Shown: positions 1 through 8,639 of the stretch, in pieces
Layout of the letters: every line of letters begins with the position of its first letter
Numbering within the stretch: position 1 is the first letter of the stretch
DNA from: JAJRVM01 sp963700515
GTDB lineage: Bacteria; Planctomycetota; Planctomycetia; Pirellulales; Pirellulaceae
NCBI GenBank assembly: GCA_963700515.1
Contig: CAVOXY010000013.1
Span: forward strand, 1 to 64,000
Direction: 5' to 3'
Length of the DNA stretch: 64,000 nt
Position numbers and translations under genes: made by a program
Notes under the pieces: generated by a model
Told to the model about the DNA's origin: nothing
Databases searched by the model: none
Seen by the model: the letters and a program-made list of their open reading frames with translations, nothing else

Positions 1-180
1 TAGATATCCGAAGCTCGAAAGCTCCACACTGTCTCATCCGGCGTTCGAACCGCTGACAGAGCATCACGCTTTTTCGACGGGCTGACTCAGCGAGTGCAAC
101 ATCACACGAAGCGATGCGACACGTCGCCGATACCCTCGGGGTCAAGACGATGTTGTCAGTGTGCCTAGCAGCACGACAAG
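1..180. other. 3' flank of the IS110 element, non-coding
   Basis: No gene seen. This stretch, together with 1761-1964 on the other side, must hold the ends of the insertion sequence. No clear inverted repeats were found, as expected for IS110. A bridge RNA could be encoded on either side. Confidence 0.35.
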
Positions 181-1760
181 TCAGTCAGAACTCCGAGCTT
201 CGGACGTATTCGATTCTACTTCTGCTTCCTCTTCGATAGAAACTCCAAGTCGAATCAGCAGCGGGATCAGCAAGTCACCGATGCGTTGGGGACCGCGACG
301 CTTCTTGCGAGCCAGTTCCGCCAGCGGTTTCGCTTCGGCGGCGTAAGCCGATTTCGGCAACCAGGCAAACGCTTCGTTCAGGTCTCGAATCGATTGCTCG
401 ATCGGCGTCTTGTGAACGCGATGAAACTCTTGCAGCTTGGCCAGCAGATATTCGCGATCGACACCTTTGCCACGCCACAGTTGCCGGCCACCGACGAGTT
501 GATAGACCATCCGCATCGCGCGGTTGGCAATCCGGCAACGACGGTCGCGTGGATCGACCTTCTGCTGCTTCCACAGTGCCGACAAGCCACGATAGTACGG
601 ATGGCACTTGATCAAGTTTTCGGCCACCAGCATCGCGGCTCCGCGCAGCTTGCGGTTGCACTGGCGAACGAGCGAGCCGTCGGCATGATCGACTTCGTCA
701 CTTTGGTATCGCGACGGGAACAGACCGGCACGTCCGTTGATGGCGCGGGCCGAGGCGTAGTGCTCGATCGGTCCGGCTTCTCCGGCCAAGCCGCGCCGCC
801 GAGACGACGTTGATGCCGGTCACGCTGAGCAGCAGAATATACGGCGTTTTCACGAGAAAACCGGCCATTTCTCGCTCCGCGGCGACGATCTGTTCGTCGA
901 ACAAGCGGCGTACTTCGTTGAGCTGTTGCCACTGTCGCGTGTGCATCGCCGCGAGTTCCGACGGCTCGGCGGCGGTGCCGGCCCACGCCACAATGCGTTC
1001 GATCGTGCGCGTTTGAAAGCGGACTTTCGTCTCGTTCAAGTGGCTCGCGATTCCATCGACGCCGGCGCGGCGAATCGCTTCGGCGGAAGAGAACTGCAAG
1101 GCCACCGGCAACGCGATCGACTTGTGGAACAACTTGTCGTCTTCAAACAGATCGGCGAAGCCCGGCATCGTTTGATGCAGCAGCCGACGAATCTGCACCA
1201 TCAGTCGCGCGCGTTGCTTGACCAGGTTGTGCCGATGCCGCGAGACGGCTTGCAGCGACTGATAGACTTCGCCGACCGGCAGCGTGGCCAGGCCGTAACC
1301 TTTGACCGCCGCGTGGAAGATCGCTTCGAGATCGTTGTCGTCGGTCTTCTCATCGGGATGCAGCGGCCGGCGGTAATGGTTCGACGCGAACGGATGAACG
1401 ATGCGCGTGTCGAATCCCGCTTTGCGGAACGCTCGGTAGACCGGCTTGTGATAGATGCCGGTCATTTCGACGGCCACGATGGTGTCGGTCAATCCTTCCG
1501 CCTGGCAGGCCTCGGCGACGAGTTGCGTCATCGCTCGCAGACTGCCACTGGTATGCTCAACGCTTCGTCGGTTCGATGAGGACCTTGCCATAGAAGTTAC
1601 ACAGCATCCATTTCGATCGGCGTTTGGCGCAGTCGACCGCGACGATGCCGAAGTGTTCCGGCCCGACGGCCTGAACCCGCTCTTGGATCTGGCCGTTCGG
1701 CTTGCCGATGAATCGTTTCTTCGAGCCCGTGGATTTCCGTTTCTTGGTCTTCGTAACCAT
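181..1760 (-). pseudogene. IS110-family transposase, frame-broken
   Basis: Transposase of the DEDD/serine IS110 type, normally guided by an element-encoded bridge RNA. The N-terminal RuvC-like part shows the acidic residues in AVDCAKRR, VAVEMTGIYHKP and TDDNDLEA. The C-terminal Transposase_20 part has LLLSVTGINVVSAA followed by GLFPSRYQS and CNRKLRGAAM, where the catalytic serine is expected. The pieces lie in three frames, with breaks near 1560-1575 and near 790-810. The start ATG at 1760 follows an AGGAG ribosome site in CAGGAGACACTCGG. At about 526 codons it is longer than many IS110 proteins because of a charged C-terminal tail. It is either a decayed element or an intact one hit by sequence errors; family assignment is secure. 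Confidence 0.85.
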
Positions 1761-1856
1761 CCGAGTGTCTCCTGATTGAAGGTTGGGCAAATTCCTCCAA
1801 TAGAAGCGCTGGGATGGTCCTCCTGTTTGTTTTTAATGTGTTTTGGGGACATACCA

Positions 1857-1875
1857 GGGGTCAGGACTCTTTTTG
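1857..1875. repeat. half copy of the GGGGTCAGGACTC palindrome
   Basis: GGGGTCAGGACTCTTTTT occurs here once, beside the upstream flank of the IS110 gene. The same sequence forms one arm of the perfect palindrome at 2793-2839. The other arm is absent here. Confidence 0.7.
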
Positions 1876-1964
1876 CTTTCCTTTTAGCTTTCCGCTACTG
1901 TCCTGTCTCCTGGTCCGGCAGTTGGTAAACGACGATATCTGTGTTGTCCGCACTGCCACCAGGA

Positions 1965-2255
1965 TTATCGATTTGCCCAGAAGTCGGAGGATCGTGCCGC
2001 GTGAACCACAGCAATGACAATCACCTCGTCGTCATTCACCCGGTAGATGATGCGGAAGGGAAACCTCCGCATGAGGAAATAACGATGGCGCGAGTCACAT
2101 AGCGGAAACCGTATTGGATCCGACAAGATCTCGTGCAACGCGCGATCAAATTCATCGTCAAAGTCGCAGGCAGCCTCTATGCTCCGCTCGGCGTACCAAC
2201 AAAGCGATTCAGTGTAATCTGTCTCGGCAGCGGAACAGATGATGAGACTAGCCAT
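1965..2255 (-). CDS. ParE/RelE-family toxin
   Basis: Small toxin of the ParE/RelE superfamily, expected to act on mRNA at the ribosome or on gyrase. About 96 residues, with the family pattern ALHEILSDPIRFPLCDSRHRYFLMRRFPFRIIYRVNDDEVIVIAVVH split over the central helices and the C-terminal beta strands. The frame extends upstream to 2333, but the ATG at 2255 is preferred: it overlaps the antitoxin stop by eight bases (GATGGCTAG type), typical of translational coupling. Transcribed with the antitoxin upstream, which should neutralise it and repress the operon. The molecular target cannot be read from the sequence. Confidence 0.85.
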   Translation of the reverse strand: MASLIICSAAETDYTESLCWYAERSIEAACDFDDEFDRALHEILSDPIRFPLCDSRHRYFLMRRFPFRIIYRVNDDEVIVIAVVHAARSSDFWANR

Positions 2256-2484
2256 CGAGTCCAGCCTTGCGACGTGCCCGCTGGCGAACATCGGCCCACG
2301 ATGAGCCAGACATCTCACCAGCGTCGACTGCATTGCTGCGTCGGTTAGCTTCAGCTACCCACGCTTCATTCGGTGGCACCCAGTTGTGAGGAGGGACATT
2401 GTCCCATAGTGCGGCAATAAGTTGAGCACGCTCTGCTGCTGGCAGAGATTGAGCAGCAATCAGGATTTCATTGAGTGTGGTCAT
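2248..2484 (-). CDS. addiction module antitoxin
   Basis: 78-residue antitoxin of the putative addiction module component type (TIGR02574/PF09720-like). The N-terminal part (LNEILIAAQSLPAAERAQLIAALWDNV) is the usual helical dimer and DNA-binding segment. The C-terminal tail (EANRRSNAVDAGEMSGSSWADVRQRARRK) carries the conserved G-x-x-x-WADV motif that wraps the toxin. It is the first gene of a two-gene operon, and its stop overlaps the toxin start at 2255. Autoregulation is expected from the family, but no operator was identified. Confidence 0.85.
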   Translation of the reverse strand: MTTLNEILIAAQSLPAAERAQLIAALWDNVPPHNWVPPNEAWVAEANRRSNAVDAGEMSGSSWADVRQRARRKAGLDG

Positions 2485-3014
2485 GGCCCGTTCAGTTTAC
2501 CATCAAGTGTGCTGCTTGGAAAGATTCCCGCCAGTCGCCCGGTCCCGATCGGTCCGGTTGTTCAGTCGGTCGTTTCTCCGGACAGCGACGGCCATGGTCT
2601 TGGACGTTATGCCGTTTTCGTTTCGCCAGTGAGTGGCTTGAAGGGAGATGTGGGATCAAGAGAAGGCTGTAGGACAAAAAGATCGGATGAGAAAAAGATA
2701 CATTGTCCCAGAGACATGTGTCCGTCAGCCTGTCTTCTTGTCCTTATCGTCGAATCACTTCAGAATTCGGATTCCCCTCCTCGCGGGGAACAAAAAGGGG
2801 TCAGGACTCTTTTTCTGAAAAAGAGTCCTGACCCCTTTTAGCTTCCCGGTCTCGGCCAACGCGGCGGTTTGCTGCCAGGCGTTTGGCTCGACCGACAGGG
2901 GATGGCTTGTTGGGCGATAGCGGACCAATCGTCGCCCCACCGCAGCAGGTGCGGTGGCGGCGGGGTCGGATGTGGCGGCGGACGGACATGTGCGCCGGCC
3001 AGTCTGGCGGTTGC
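2485..3014. other. intergenic region with one palindrome
   Basis: 530 bases without a convincing gene. The only structured element is the palindrome at 2793-2839. Open frames crossing it (for example one reading KGVRTLFQKKSPDPF) are translations of that repeat and are not supported as genes. Confidence 0.6.
2793..2839. repeat. perfect 22-bp inverted repeat, REP-like or bidirectional terminator
   Basis: Left arm 2793-2814 and right arm 2818-2839 are exact reverse complements separated by three bases (CTG). Each arm runs AAAAGGGGTCAGGACTCT plus T's. The outer and inner T/A tracts would let it act as a terminator on either strand. The GGGGTCAGGACTC core recurs at 1857, so it is also a dispersed repeat. 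Confidence 0.85.
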
Positions 3015-3989
3015 TCACTTCGCTTCGGAATCGATGTCTGGACCGTCTGCTTCAGCGGTATCTGGCGTGGCAACCGGGCTGGGAAACTGCAGGGCGCCGA
3101 TCTCGCGCAGAGCTTCGAGCGTGTTGAAGAAGCCCCAGCTTTCGACGATCAGGCCATCGCGGATTCGGACGATCTTCGCACCTCGCAAAGTGATTTGTTT
3201 GCCAGTTGGTTGCAGGCCCAGCCAACGGCTTTGATGCGTGCCTCGGTAGGTGAGGCGACTCACCACCAGATCCCCCTCCGCGATCTGCTCTTCTACCGTC
3301 ACGCGAATGTCAGGATAGGTACGAAGAAAGATCTCCATGTGCCTTTGCATTCCGGCGATGCCATTGCATCCTCCCGACGGATCGTTGTGATTGACATGGC
3401 AGGGTGCAATGAAATCGGGGACCCGTTCGACAGCGCCGGTGTCGAGCACGTCCTCGACAAATCGCCTCATGAGCGCTTTGTTCTGCTCCAGCATGATGGT
3501 TCTCCCGTGTTCGCGCAATTTACAGCGGATATCACTTTGACCGTGGCAAAGCAACAGTCTGGCTGCCAGGGGCGCGACCGCTTCGAAATGCGCTTCGGTG
3601 GCGGCGGTCTGGCCCGGCCAGCAGTAGACGAAGTAGACGTCTGCCTCACGGGTACTGGTCAGGTAGTCCCCGACCTCGATCGTTGCGCTGAATCCGAGTT
3701 GGGCAAGCAAACTGCGCGATGTGTCAGCCAGTTTCGCGTCGATTTCAATACCGTGCGCGGCGAATCCCAGGATCTCGGCCAAGCCCGTGACAATTCCCAG
3801 GCCGCTCCCCCATTCGCAAAAGCGGCCTCGCGGCAAAGTGCTCATGACCCGCCAGGCTAATTCGTAATCACTGGGCACGAAATCAAAACAGTTGACGGTC
3901 TTGACAAGCGCTCGGCCCCGCTCGATCAACTCGGTGGCCTGTGCCGGCAGCGGCGGATTGGTGATTTCAAGCGGTTCCTCGATCAGCAT
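3015..3989 (-). CDS. SAM methyltransferase-like domain fused to SnoaL-like domain
   Basis: One 324-residue frame with two modules. Residues about 40-160 are a class I methyltransferase fold: motif I EWGSGLG at 59-65, acidic GIEIDAK after strand 2, and ADVYFVYCWPG near motif IV. Residues about 166-300 are a SnoaL/NTF2-like ester-cyclase-type domain (LEQNKALMRRFVEDVLDTG through WLGLQPTGKQI and DGLIVESW). A GGGAG ribosome site at 3502-3506 lies seven bases before an in-frame ATG at 3494, exactly at the domain boundary. The two modules may therefore be separate or overlapping genes joined by an indel. Substrates are unknown. Confidence 0.7.
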   Translation of the reverse strand: MLIEEPLEITNPPLPAQATELIERGRALVKTVNCFDFVPSDYELAWRVMSTLPRGRFCEWGSGLGIVTGLAEILGFAAHGIEIDAKLADTSRSLLAQLGFSATIEVGDYLTSTREADVYFVYCWPGQTAATEAHFEAVAPLAARLLLCHGQSDIRCKLREHGRTIMLEQNKALMRRFVEDVLDTGAVERVPDFIAPCHVNHNDPSGGCNGIAGMQRHMEIFLRTYPDIRVTVEEQIAEGDLVVSRLTYRGTHQSRWLGLQPTGKQITLRGAKIVRIRDGLIVESWGFFNTLEALREIGALQFPSPVATPDTAEADGPDIDSEAK

Positions 3990-4280
3990 GCCAGGCTCCC
4001 GTCTGTTTCGGTTGGGGATTCATGCAAGGCGTGTGGCGGATTCCCATAGCCCCGATATGTGCCAAATCATTTGAAGTTCGCGCGCGACTCGTTATTACAC
4101 GGTGAATCCCCCGGGGAGTGCGGCATTCCCGATCGCCAAGCAGCGGGCTGAAGCGGGAGGGGGGCGTGGACCGTTGCGCAGCGCGCCAAAAGCAAGTTGA
4201 CTTTCGTTTCGAGCATCGTACCATAGGGCGCTGGTGGCGTGTTGCGAATCCGGTGCAGACTTTGCCATAAGGAGCCTGCC

Positions 4281-5981
4281 GTGAGCGGCCAGTCGTGGAT
4301 CATCGGGGCAACCAGTGAATGTGACATCGTCGTCAATCAGCCCACGGTCTCCAGTCGCCATTGCCAACTCATCCGCACGCCCGAGGGCCTGCTGCTGAAG
4401 GACCTCGGGTCGACCAATGGCACCTACGTTAATGGCGAACGGATTTCGAGTTCGCGGCTAGTGAGCGCGTCGGACCGTATCACCCTAGGGACCTCGACAC
4501 CGCTTCCTTGGCCGAGCCATTTGGTGTCGCCGGGGAGCCGCACGGTTCGCATCGGACGAGCCGCTACCAATCATGTGGTCGTCGAGGGCGCTGGTGTCTC
4601 GGACCATCATGCTCAGCTGACTCTGCACGATGGCACCATGACATTGGAGGACCTGGGTTCGACGGCCGGCACGGGTGTGGGGTCACCCGGCCGGCAGGTC
4701 ACGCGCACAACGGTGAAGATTGGTGATACGGTGTTCCTTGGCTCCACGCCGGTGCAGGTTGCCGCGGTGGTCGACGCTCTGAAAGGTAAAACGGTTGCCG
4801 GCCAAGCCGATCAGCAGACCAGGGCAGGGGAAGGCGATTCGGCGGCTGGACTGCTGTCGTATGGAACCGGCACCTTGATTGCAGTGGCGGCAGGGGGGGC
4901 CGTGCTCATGTCCCTGCTAGTGGCGTTGATCATTTACGCCTTTGGTGGCTCTGGCCAGGGGCCGGCAGTGGCGAGCAACGAGCAGGTCGGGATGCTCCTG
5001 AGCGCTGAACCACACAGGAAGGTCGAACCACGGTCGAGCGAGCCAACCAACGGAGCGGGCCAGGACGCGGGTGCCCCCCAGAAAGACACCGCAGATTCAT
5101 CGACGGGACCCCAAGACACTCCCTCTTCCGCGGCTAATGCAAAAAAGCGTCCGACCGATGCCCTGTTTCTCGTTTTAGTTGGGGATGAAGCGGACAAATA
5201 CTTTCGGGTCGGGACCGCCTGGGCGGTTGGCCCCCATACGCTGGCCTCCAGTGCTTCCGTGGTCGTGAGGTTGCGCGATTTGCAGGAGCGGTTTCCCCAG
5301 GTCGTGGTCTTCTGGCCCACGAAGAACGAGAGGATCTCCATCGTGCGTACGAAAGTCCATCCTCGATACGTGGAAGCGGCGGCGGCCTGTGATCAGGCCG
5401 AAAAGGAACTGGATGAGCTGCGCACGACGCAGGGAGACGCCGCGCCTGAGGAGCTCGATCGCGAGCGGATCCGGGAAGCCTGGGTGGAGGCCGGTCTCAA
5501 GGCGCTGAAGGCGGCCGAGCGGCAGGTCTATTTTGACGCGGCCACGATCGAAGTGAATCAGCCTCTGGACACGATCTTGCCACCGGCTCCGGTGTCGGAT
5601 GCGCAGGCTCTGCGTCCCAACCTGGCCGTCCGCGCGATGGGATTGGCATTCGATTTCAAGGACCCGTTTCTCGATCCCAATTCCGCCGACATGGCCTGGA
5701 CGCTCGACGGCAGAATCGGGCGACTGGTCAGCTATGACAAGGATGCACCGGAAGTACAGCGGTTGCTCGTGCACCTGGAGCCGGCCCGACCTAACCAGGC
5801 GGTCCGAGGGCAATTGGAGTACACGTATGTCGGCAGTCCGGTGGTGAATGAAGCGGGGCAAGTCATCGGTATCTACTCGCGACCGACGCCGCCACGTGAG
5901 CCGGACCAACCTCCGGACGGCCGCTCGTTTGACGCCACGTTGTTCGAGCGAGTGCGAGAAGTGATGGCGTTGGAGAAATGA
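4281..5981 (+). CDS. tandem FHA, transmembrane, trypsin-like domain protein
   Basis: 566 residues from a GTG start at 4281, chosen because AAGGAG (4269-4274) precedes it; the frame extends to 4239 without a ribosome site. Residues 6-55 are an intact FHA domain for phospho-threonine binding (IIGATSECDIVV, SSRH, STNGTYVNG). A second FHA at about 88-160 is degenerate (SDHH, STAGTGVG). One membrane helix spans 198-221. The outer part starts as a trypsin-like domain (GTAWAVGPHTLASSASVV), but the usual catalytic His position reads Ser; GSPVVNEAGQVIGIY retains the end of the fold. It is probably a cytoplasmic phosphopeptide sensor with a non-catalytic outer domain. The next gene starts 34 bases downstream. 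Confidence 0.8.
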   Translation: MSGQSWIIGATSECDIVVNQPTVSSRHCQLIRTPEGLLLKDLGSTNGTYVNGERISSSRLVSASDRITLGTSTPLPWPSHLVSPGSRTVRIGRAATNHVVVEGAGVSDHHAQLTLHDGTMTLEDLGSTAGTGVGSPGRQVTRTTVKIGDTVFLGSTPVQVAAVVDALKGKTVAGQADQQTRAGEGDSAAGLLSYGTGTLIAVAAGGAVLMSLLVALIIYAFGGSGQGPAVASNEQVGMLLSAEPHRKVEPRSSEPTNGAGQDAGAPQKDTADSSTGPQDTPSSAANAKKRPTDALFLVLVGDEADKYFRVGTAWAVGPHTLASSASVVVRLRDLQERFPQVVVFWPTKNERISIVRTKVHPRYVEAAAACDQAEKELDELRTTQGDAAPEELDRERIREAWVEAGLKALKAAERQVYFDAATIEVNQPLDTILPPAPVSDAQALRPNLAVRAMGLAFDFKDPFLDPNSADMAWTLDGRIGRLVSYDKDAPEVQRLLVHLEPARPNQAVRGQLEYTYVGSPVVNEAGQVIGIYSRPTPPREPDQPPDGRSFDATLFERVREVMALEK

Positions 5982-6015
5982 AGTCCTGTTCAACGCATTG
6001 AAGCGGAGTTGGAAC

Positions 6016-7230
6016 ATGTTCCGAAATGCCTATCGTATTCTTCTGAGCCGTACGCATCAGGCCAACCGCATTCGCTGGTCAGTGGCCTGCTCCCTCCTGG
6101 TATGCATCTTCCTCGGGCTTTGTCCGAGCCCGACCTGGGGACAGGTGCACGACCCTTGGCCGCACCGGTACGAGAACTGGCATGGACATAATCCGCGCAC
6201 CGCGTTTTCCTCCTACATCCATGCACAAGCTGACTTGATGCGTGCGCAAGGCGAACGCGCCGTCGATTTTGCCGAAGCACGCGTCTTGTTGGCCGACGCG
6301 GTGGACAAGGAGCTGGATAACTGGCTCGAGCACATGCAGAGATACTGGCAACGGAAGATCGAGTACGAGAAGAACCGGATCAAGTTGAACCAGGTGCGGC
6401 AGATTGCCAAGGACCAGCGGTTAAATGATCAACGGGCGATGAGGAGCCGGATGTGGGAGCGCATCAAGAACAATCCGCAGCTGAACGCCAACTCGATCGT
6501 GAATGGGAATGCGTTGAATTTCCTGTTGGATCGCCTGGCAAATACGGTTGGCACATATGATATTGCGCGTCTGGAGGGGACGACGAGCCCTGACGACTGT
6601 GCCGACTTGCAGTTGACTCCCGAGCAACTGCGCTCCCTGCAGCTCAGCCAGACGGGCGTGCAGGGTGGCAAGCTGCTGTTTCGAGCCGACGGCAGTTCGA
6701 AGATCGACCTGGAGTGGTGGCCTTTCAAATTGCGGGACGAGGTATTCCAGGCCGAGCGACAAGCGTATATGGCCGCCCGCCGCGCGGTGCTCGAGCAAGC
6801 CGGCACGGGCGGTCAGATCGATAGTGAAAGTCTGCTGCAGCTCAAGACGGCTTACGGAGCGTTGTCGAGGAGTTTCTACGAACGTTATGTCGCCCAGGAG
6901 CAGGCCCAAGCCGGGTGGGACACGTTTCGGCAATTCCACGCGGCGCGCGCATTCCTGCACGCTCTGGGGAGCGAAATCCACCGCTACGAGAATACGGGCG
7001 ACGCCCGCGTGCTGCAGGTTGTCAGCGGGTTTCATCCGGAAACCGATGGACAGGACGTGCTGGCACTACTGGCTTACATGAATCGTAACGGAGTTCGTTT
7101 TGCCCCCGCACAGCCGGGTGACGAATACGCCTATCACGCCGTGTTCCGAATGATGCGCGACATCTACGTCACGGTGGCGGACAACGACCAGGCCATTCAG
7201 CCCCGGGATCTGACCGAACAGTTGGACTGA
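6016..7230 (+). CDS. exported alpha-helical protein, unknown function
   Basis: About 404 residues. The ATG at 6016 is preferred over an upstream TTG at 5998, because GGAG lies seven bases before it. The N-terminus has basic residues, a hydrophobic stretch (VACSLLVCIFLGLCPSPTWG) and a likely signal-peptidase site after it. The mature part is rich in charged helices, with a long helical stretch around YWQRKIEYEKNRIKLNQVRQ. No enzymatic motif seen. It follows the FHA/trypsin-like gene closely on the same strand, so the two are probably co-transcribed, which hints at a shared envelope task. Function not recognised. Confidence 0.7.
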   Translation: MFRNAYRILLSRTHQANRIRWSVACSLLVCIFLGLCPSPTWGQVHDPWPHRYENWHGHNPRTAFSSYIHAQADLMRAQGERAVDFAEARVLLADAVDKELDNWLEHMQRYWQRKIEYEKNRIKLNQVRQIAKDQRLNDQRAMRSRMWERIKNNPQLNANSIVNGNALNFLLDRLANTVGTYDIARLEGTTSPDDCADLQLTPEQLRSLQLSQTGVQGGKLLFRADGSSKIDLEWWPFKLRDEVFQAERQAYMAARRAVLEQAGTGGQIDSESLLQLKTAYGALSRSFYERYVAQEQAQAGWDTFRQFHAARAFLHALGSEIHRYENTGDARVLQVVSGFHPETDGQDVLALLAYMNRNGVRFAPAQPGDEYAYHAVFRMMRDIYVTVADNDQAIQPRDLTEQLD

Positions 7231-7292
7231 GCCAGCGGCCATGGAAAGCCGCATGGTTGACGTAACCGTACATTGGCTACGGCGTTGCGGCA

Positions 7293-8131
7293 TTACGGCA
7301 TCAGGATTTGAAAACGTTGTTCGCCGAGCTGAAATTTGGTGCCGTTGCTCAACTGAACCTGGTCGATGCGCCCCAGACACCGTTTTTCGACGGTGCGGCC
7401 TCCAGACACCACCGATCCTTGGCGAAGTGGATTCTGACGTGCTTCTCCTCTAACAGGCCATCATCGGCCAGTGCGGATACGCAGTGCTTTCGATCTCGCC
7501 CGATCCAGAACTCAGGTTGCTGAAATTTCACCTGACGCGCCTGCCGACTGCCGACCTCGACCAACCGCGGAGACGATTGGCGTGACTCTTCGAACGCGTA
7601 CGTGGCGCTCCCCAAAATAAATTCGTCTCCCGCCCGCAAACGCATGAATTCGATCTTCACGAACGAGCCGTTCCGGCTCTTCAAGTCATGCAAATGCCAC
7701 ACATATTTTTCCTCTTCGAAGCGACGGACAAGCTCGGCATGACATCCCGACATGAGCTTGTCGTGGGCGATCACCACGTCGCCTTTATCACGGCCGATGG
7801 TGAGGCGGTTGCGGCGGATACGGAGCAACTCGCCCGTCCTCTGGTTGTCATCAAGAATCTTCAGTACGGCCATGGGGGGGCGGAAGCAGGGGCGAAACGC
7901 CTGAGCGCCGCCGTCAAGCCGCTCAGGCGCGTCAACCGTTTCCGGGGCGGCGAAATCACTGATCTTCCGGAAATCGTCCTCGTTGTCGCCCACGTCTAAC
8001 GTCTGCCGGATATCGAACTGCACAGGCTCGATGGTCGTGACGCGCACGTCCACGGCGCGGGTCGACCGCACGCGGCTCAGCGGCACTGTCTCTCTTCGGT
8101 TTGCGTTTGAAAAACATCTCGCTTCGCTCAC
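7293..8131 (-). CDS. FHA-domain protein with single-base frame break
   Basis: Protein with a good central FHA domain (RLTIGRDKGDVVIAH, LMSGCHAEL, LKSRNGSF) and a second FHA-like module (FWIGRDRKHC, LLEEKHVRIHF, PSKNGVWG). The frame stops early at 7349. Adding one G to the run of four at 7371-7374 restores a natural ending: NGVWG, then RIDQVQLSNGTKFQLGEQRF, ending at 7293. The start is uncertain: GTG at 8131 opens this frame, but ATG at 8117 in another frame gives a plausible MFFKRKPK start, so a second indel near 8060-8110 is possible. Probably a soluble phospho-threonine adaptor. Confidence 0.7.
7371..7374 (-). other. probable one-base deletion in a G homopolymer
   Basis: CCCC on the plus strand. 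Restoring one base joins the second FHA-like module to its conserved C-terminal strands. Confidence 0.6.
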
Positions 8132-8421
8132 CTGGTCGAAAATACTATCTCACCACTGCGCGACGCCGAGCAGGACGGGGATGTCGCGACACGGTCGGCC
8201 GAACCTGCTTCGCACAGACGACTCTCCCGGTTTCCCGCTGGCACCGGCAAGAGGAAAGACTTGTCACCATGTCGGTGATTATATTCGGTGAATACCGGCC
8301 ATTGAAAGGGTCGATATTCCGCGAAAACGAATTTGCAAATGGAGAAGTCCCTGGCGAACCAACCGGACTGGCACGGGCGTTTGAATCGGGGGCCGCGGAA
8401 GAGAGTCACACCCGATAATGT

Positions 8422-8551
8422 AACGCTGTGAAGCATTTCCGTAGCCGAATTCGCCAGAATTCGGACCGATATGGGCAACTTCCGAAGACTGGCGACTCCG
8501 GCTACGAGCTTGCATCCCACTTCTCTCGACTCAAAAATGCTTCACAGCGTT
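8422..8551. mobile_element. nested inverted-repeat element, MITE-like
   Basis: Outer arms 8422-8438 and 8535-8551 are exact 17-bp reverse complements (AACGCTGTGAAGCATTT). Inner arms 8440-8457 and 8489-8506 are 18-bp imperfect complements (CGTAGCCGAATTCGCCAG). ATAATG is found just outside both ends and could be a target duplication. At 130 bp with no coding capacity, it fits a non-autonomous inverted-repeat element or a long structured RNA. Confidence 0.6.
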
Positions 8552-8562
8552 GCCCATAATGG

Positions 8563-8599
8563 CACACGCTCCACCGCCGCGGCCGGCGTGGAGCGTGTG
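8563..8599 (-). terminator. hairpin downstream of the TonB-receptor gene
   Basis: CACACGCTCCAC (8563-8574) pairs perfectly with GTGGAGCGTGTG (8588-8599) around a GC-rich 13-base loop. It lies about 40 bases past the receptor stop on the minus strand. No T-tract follows, so termination is likely but not certain. Confidence 0.5.
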
Positions 8600-8639
8600 T
8601 GAGCTGGTAATTGGGCCGTGACGGCCGTTGGAATGCGGA

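Larger units (their letters stand above)
8132..8639. other. intergenic region with two structured elements
   Basis: 508 bases between the FHA gene and the TonB-receptor stop. It contains the nested inverted repeat at 8422-8551 and the hairpin at 8563-8599. No credible gene. Confidence 0.6.

Noticed and set aside
2755..3018. Small minus-strand protein reading KGVRTLFQKKSPDPF
   Set aside because: It is the translation of the GGGGTCAGGACTC palindrome; no start signal or family.
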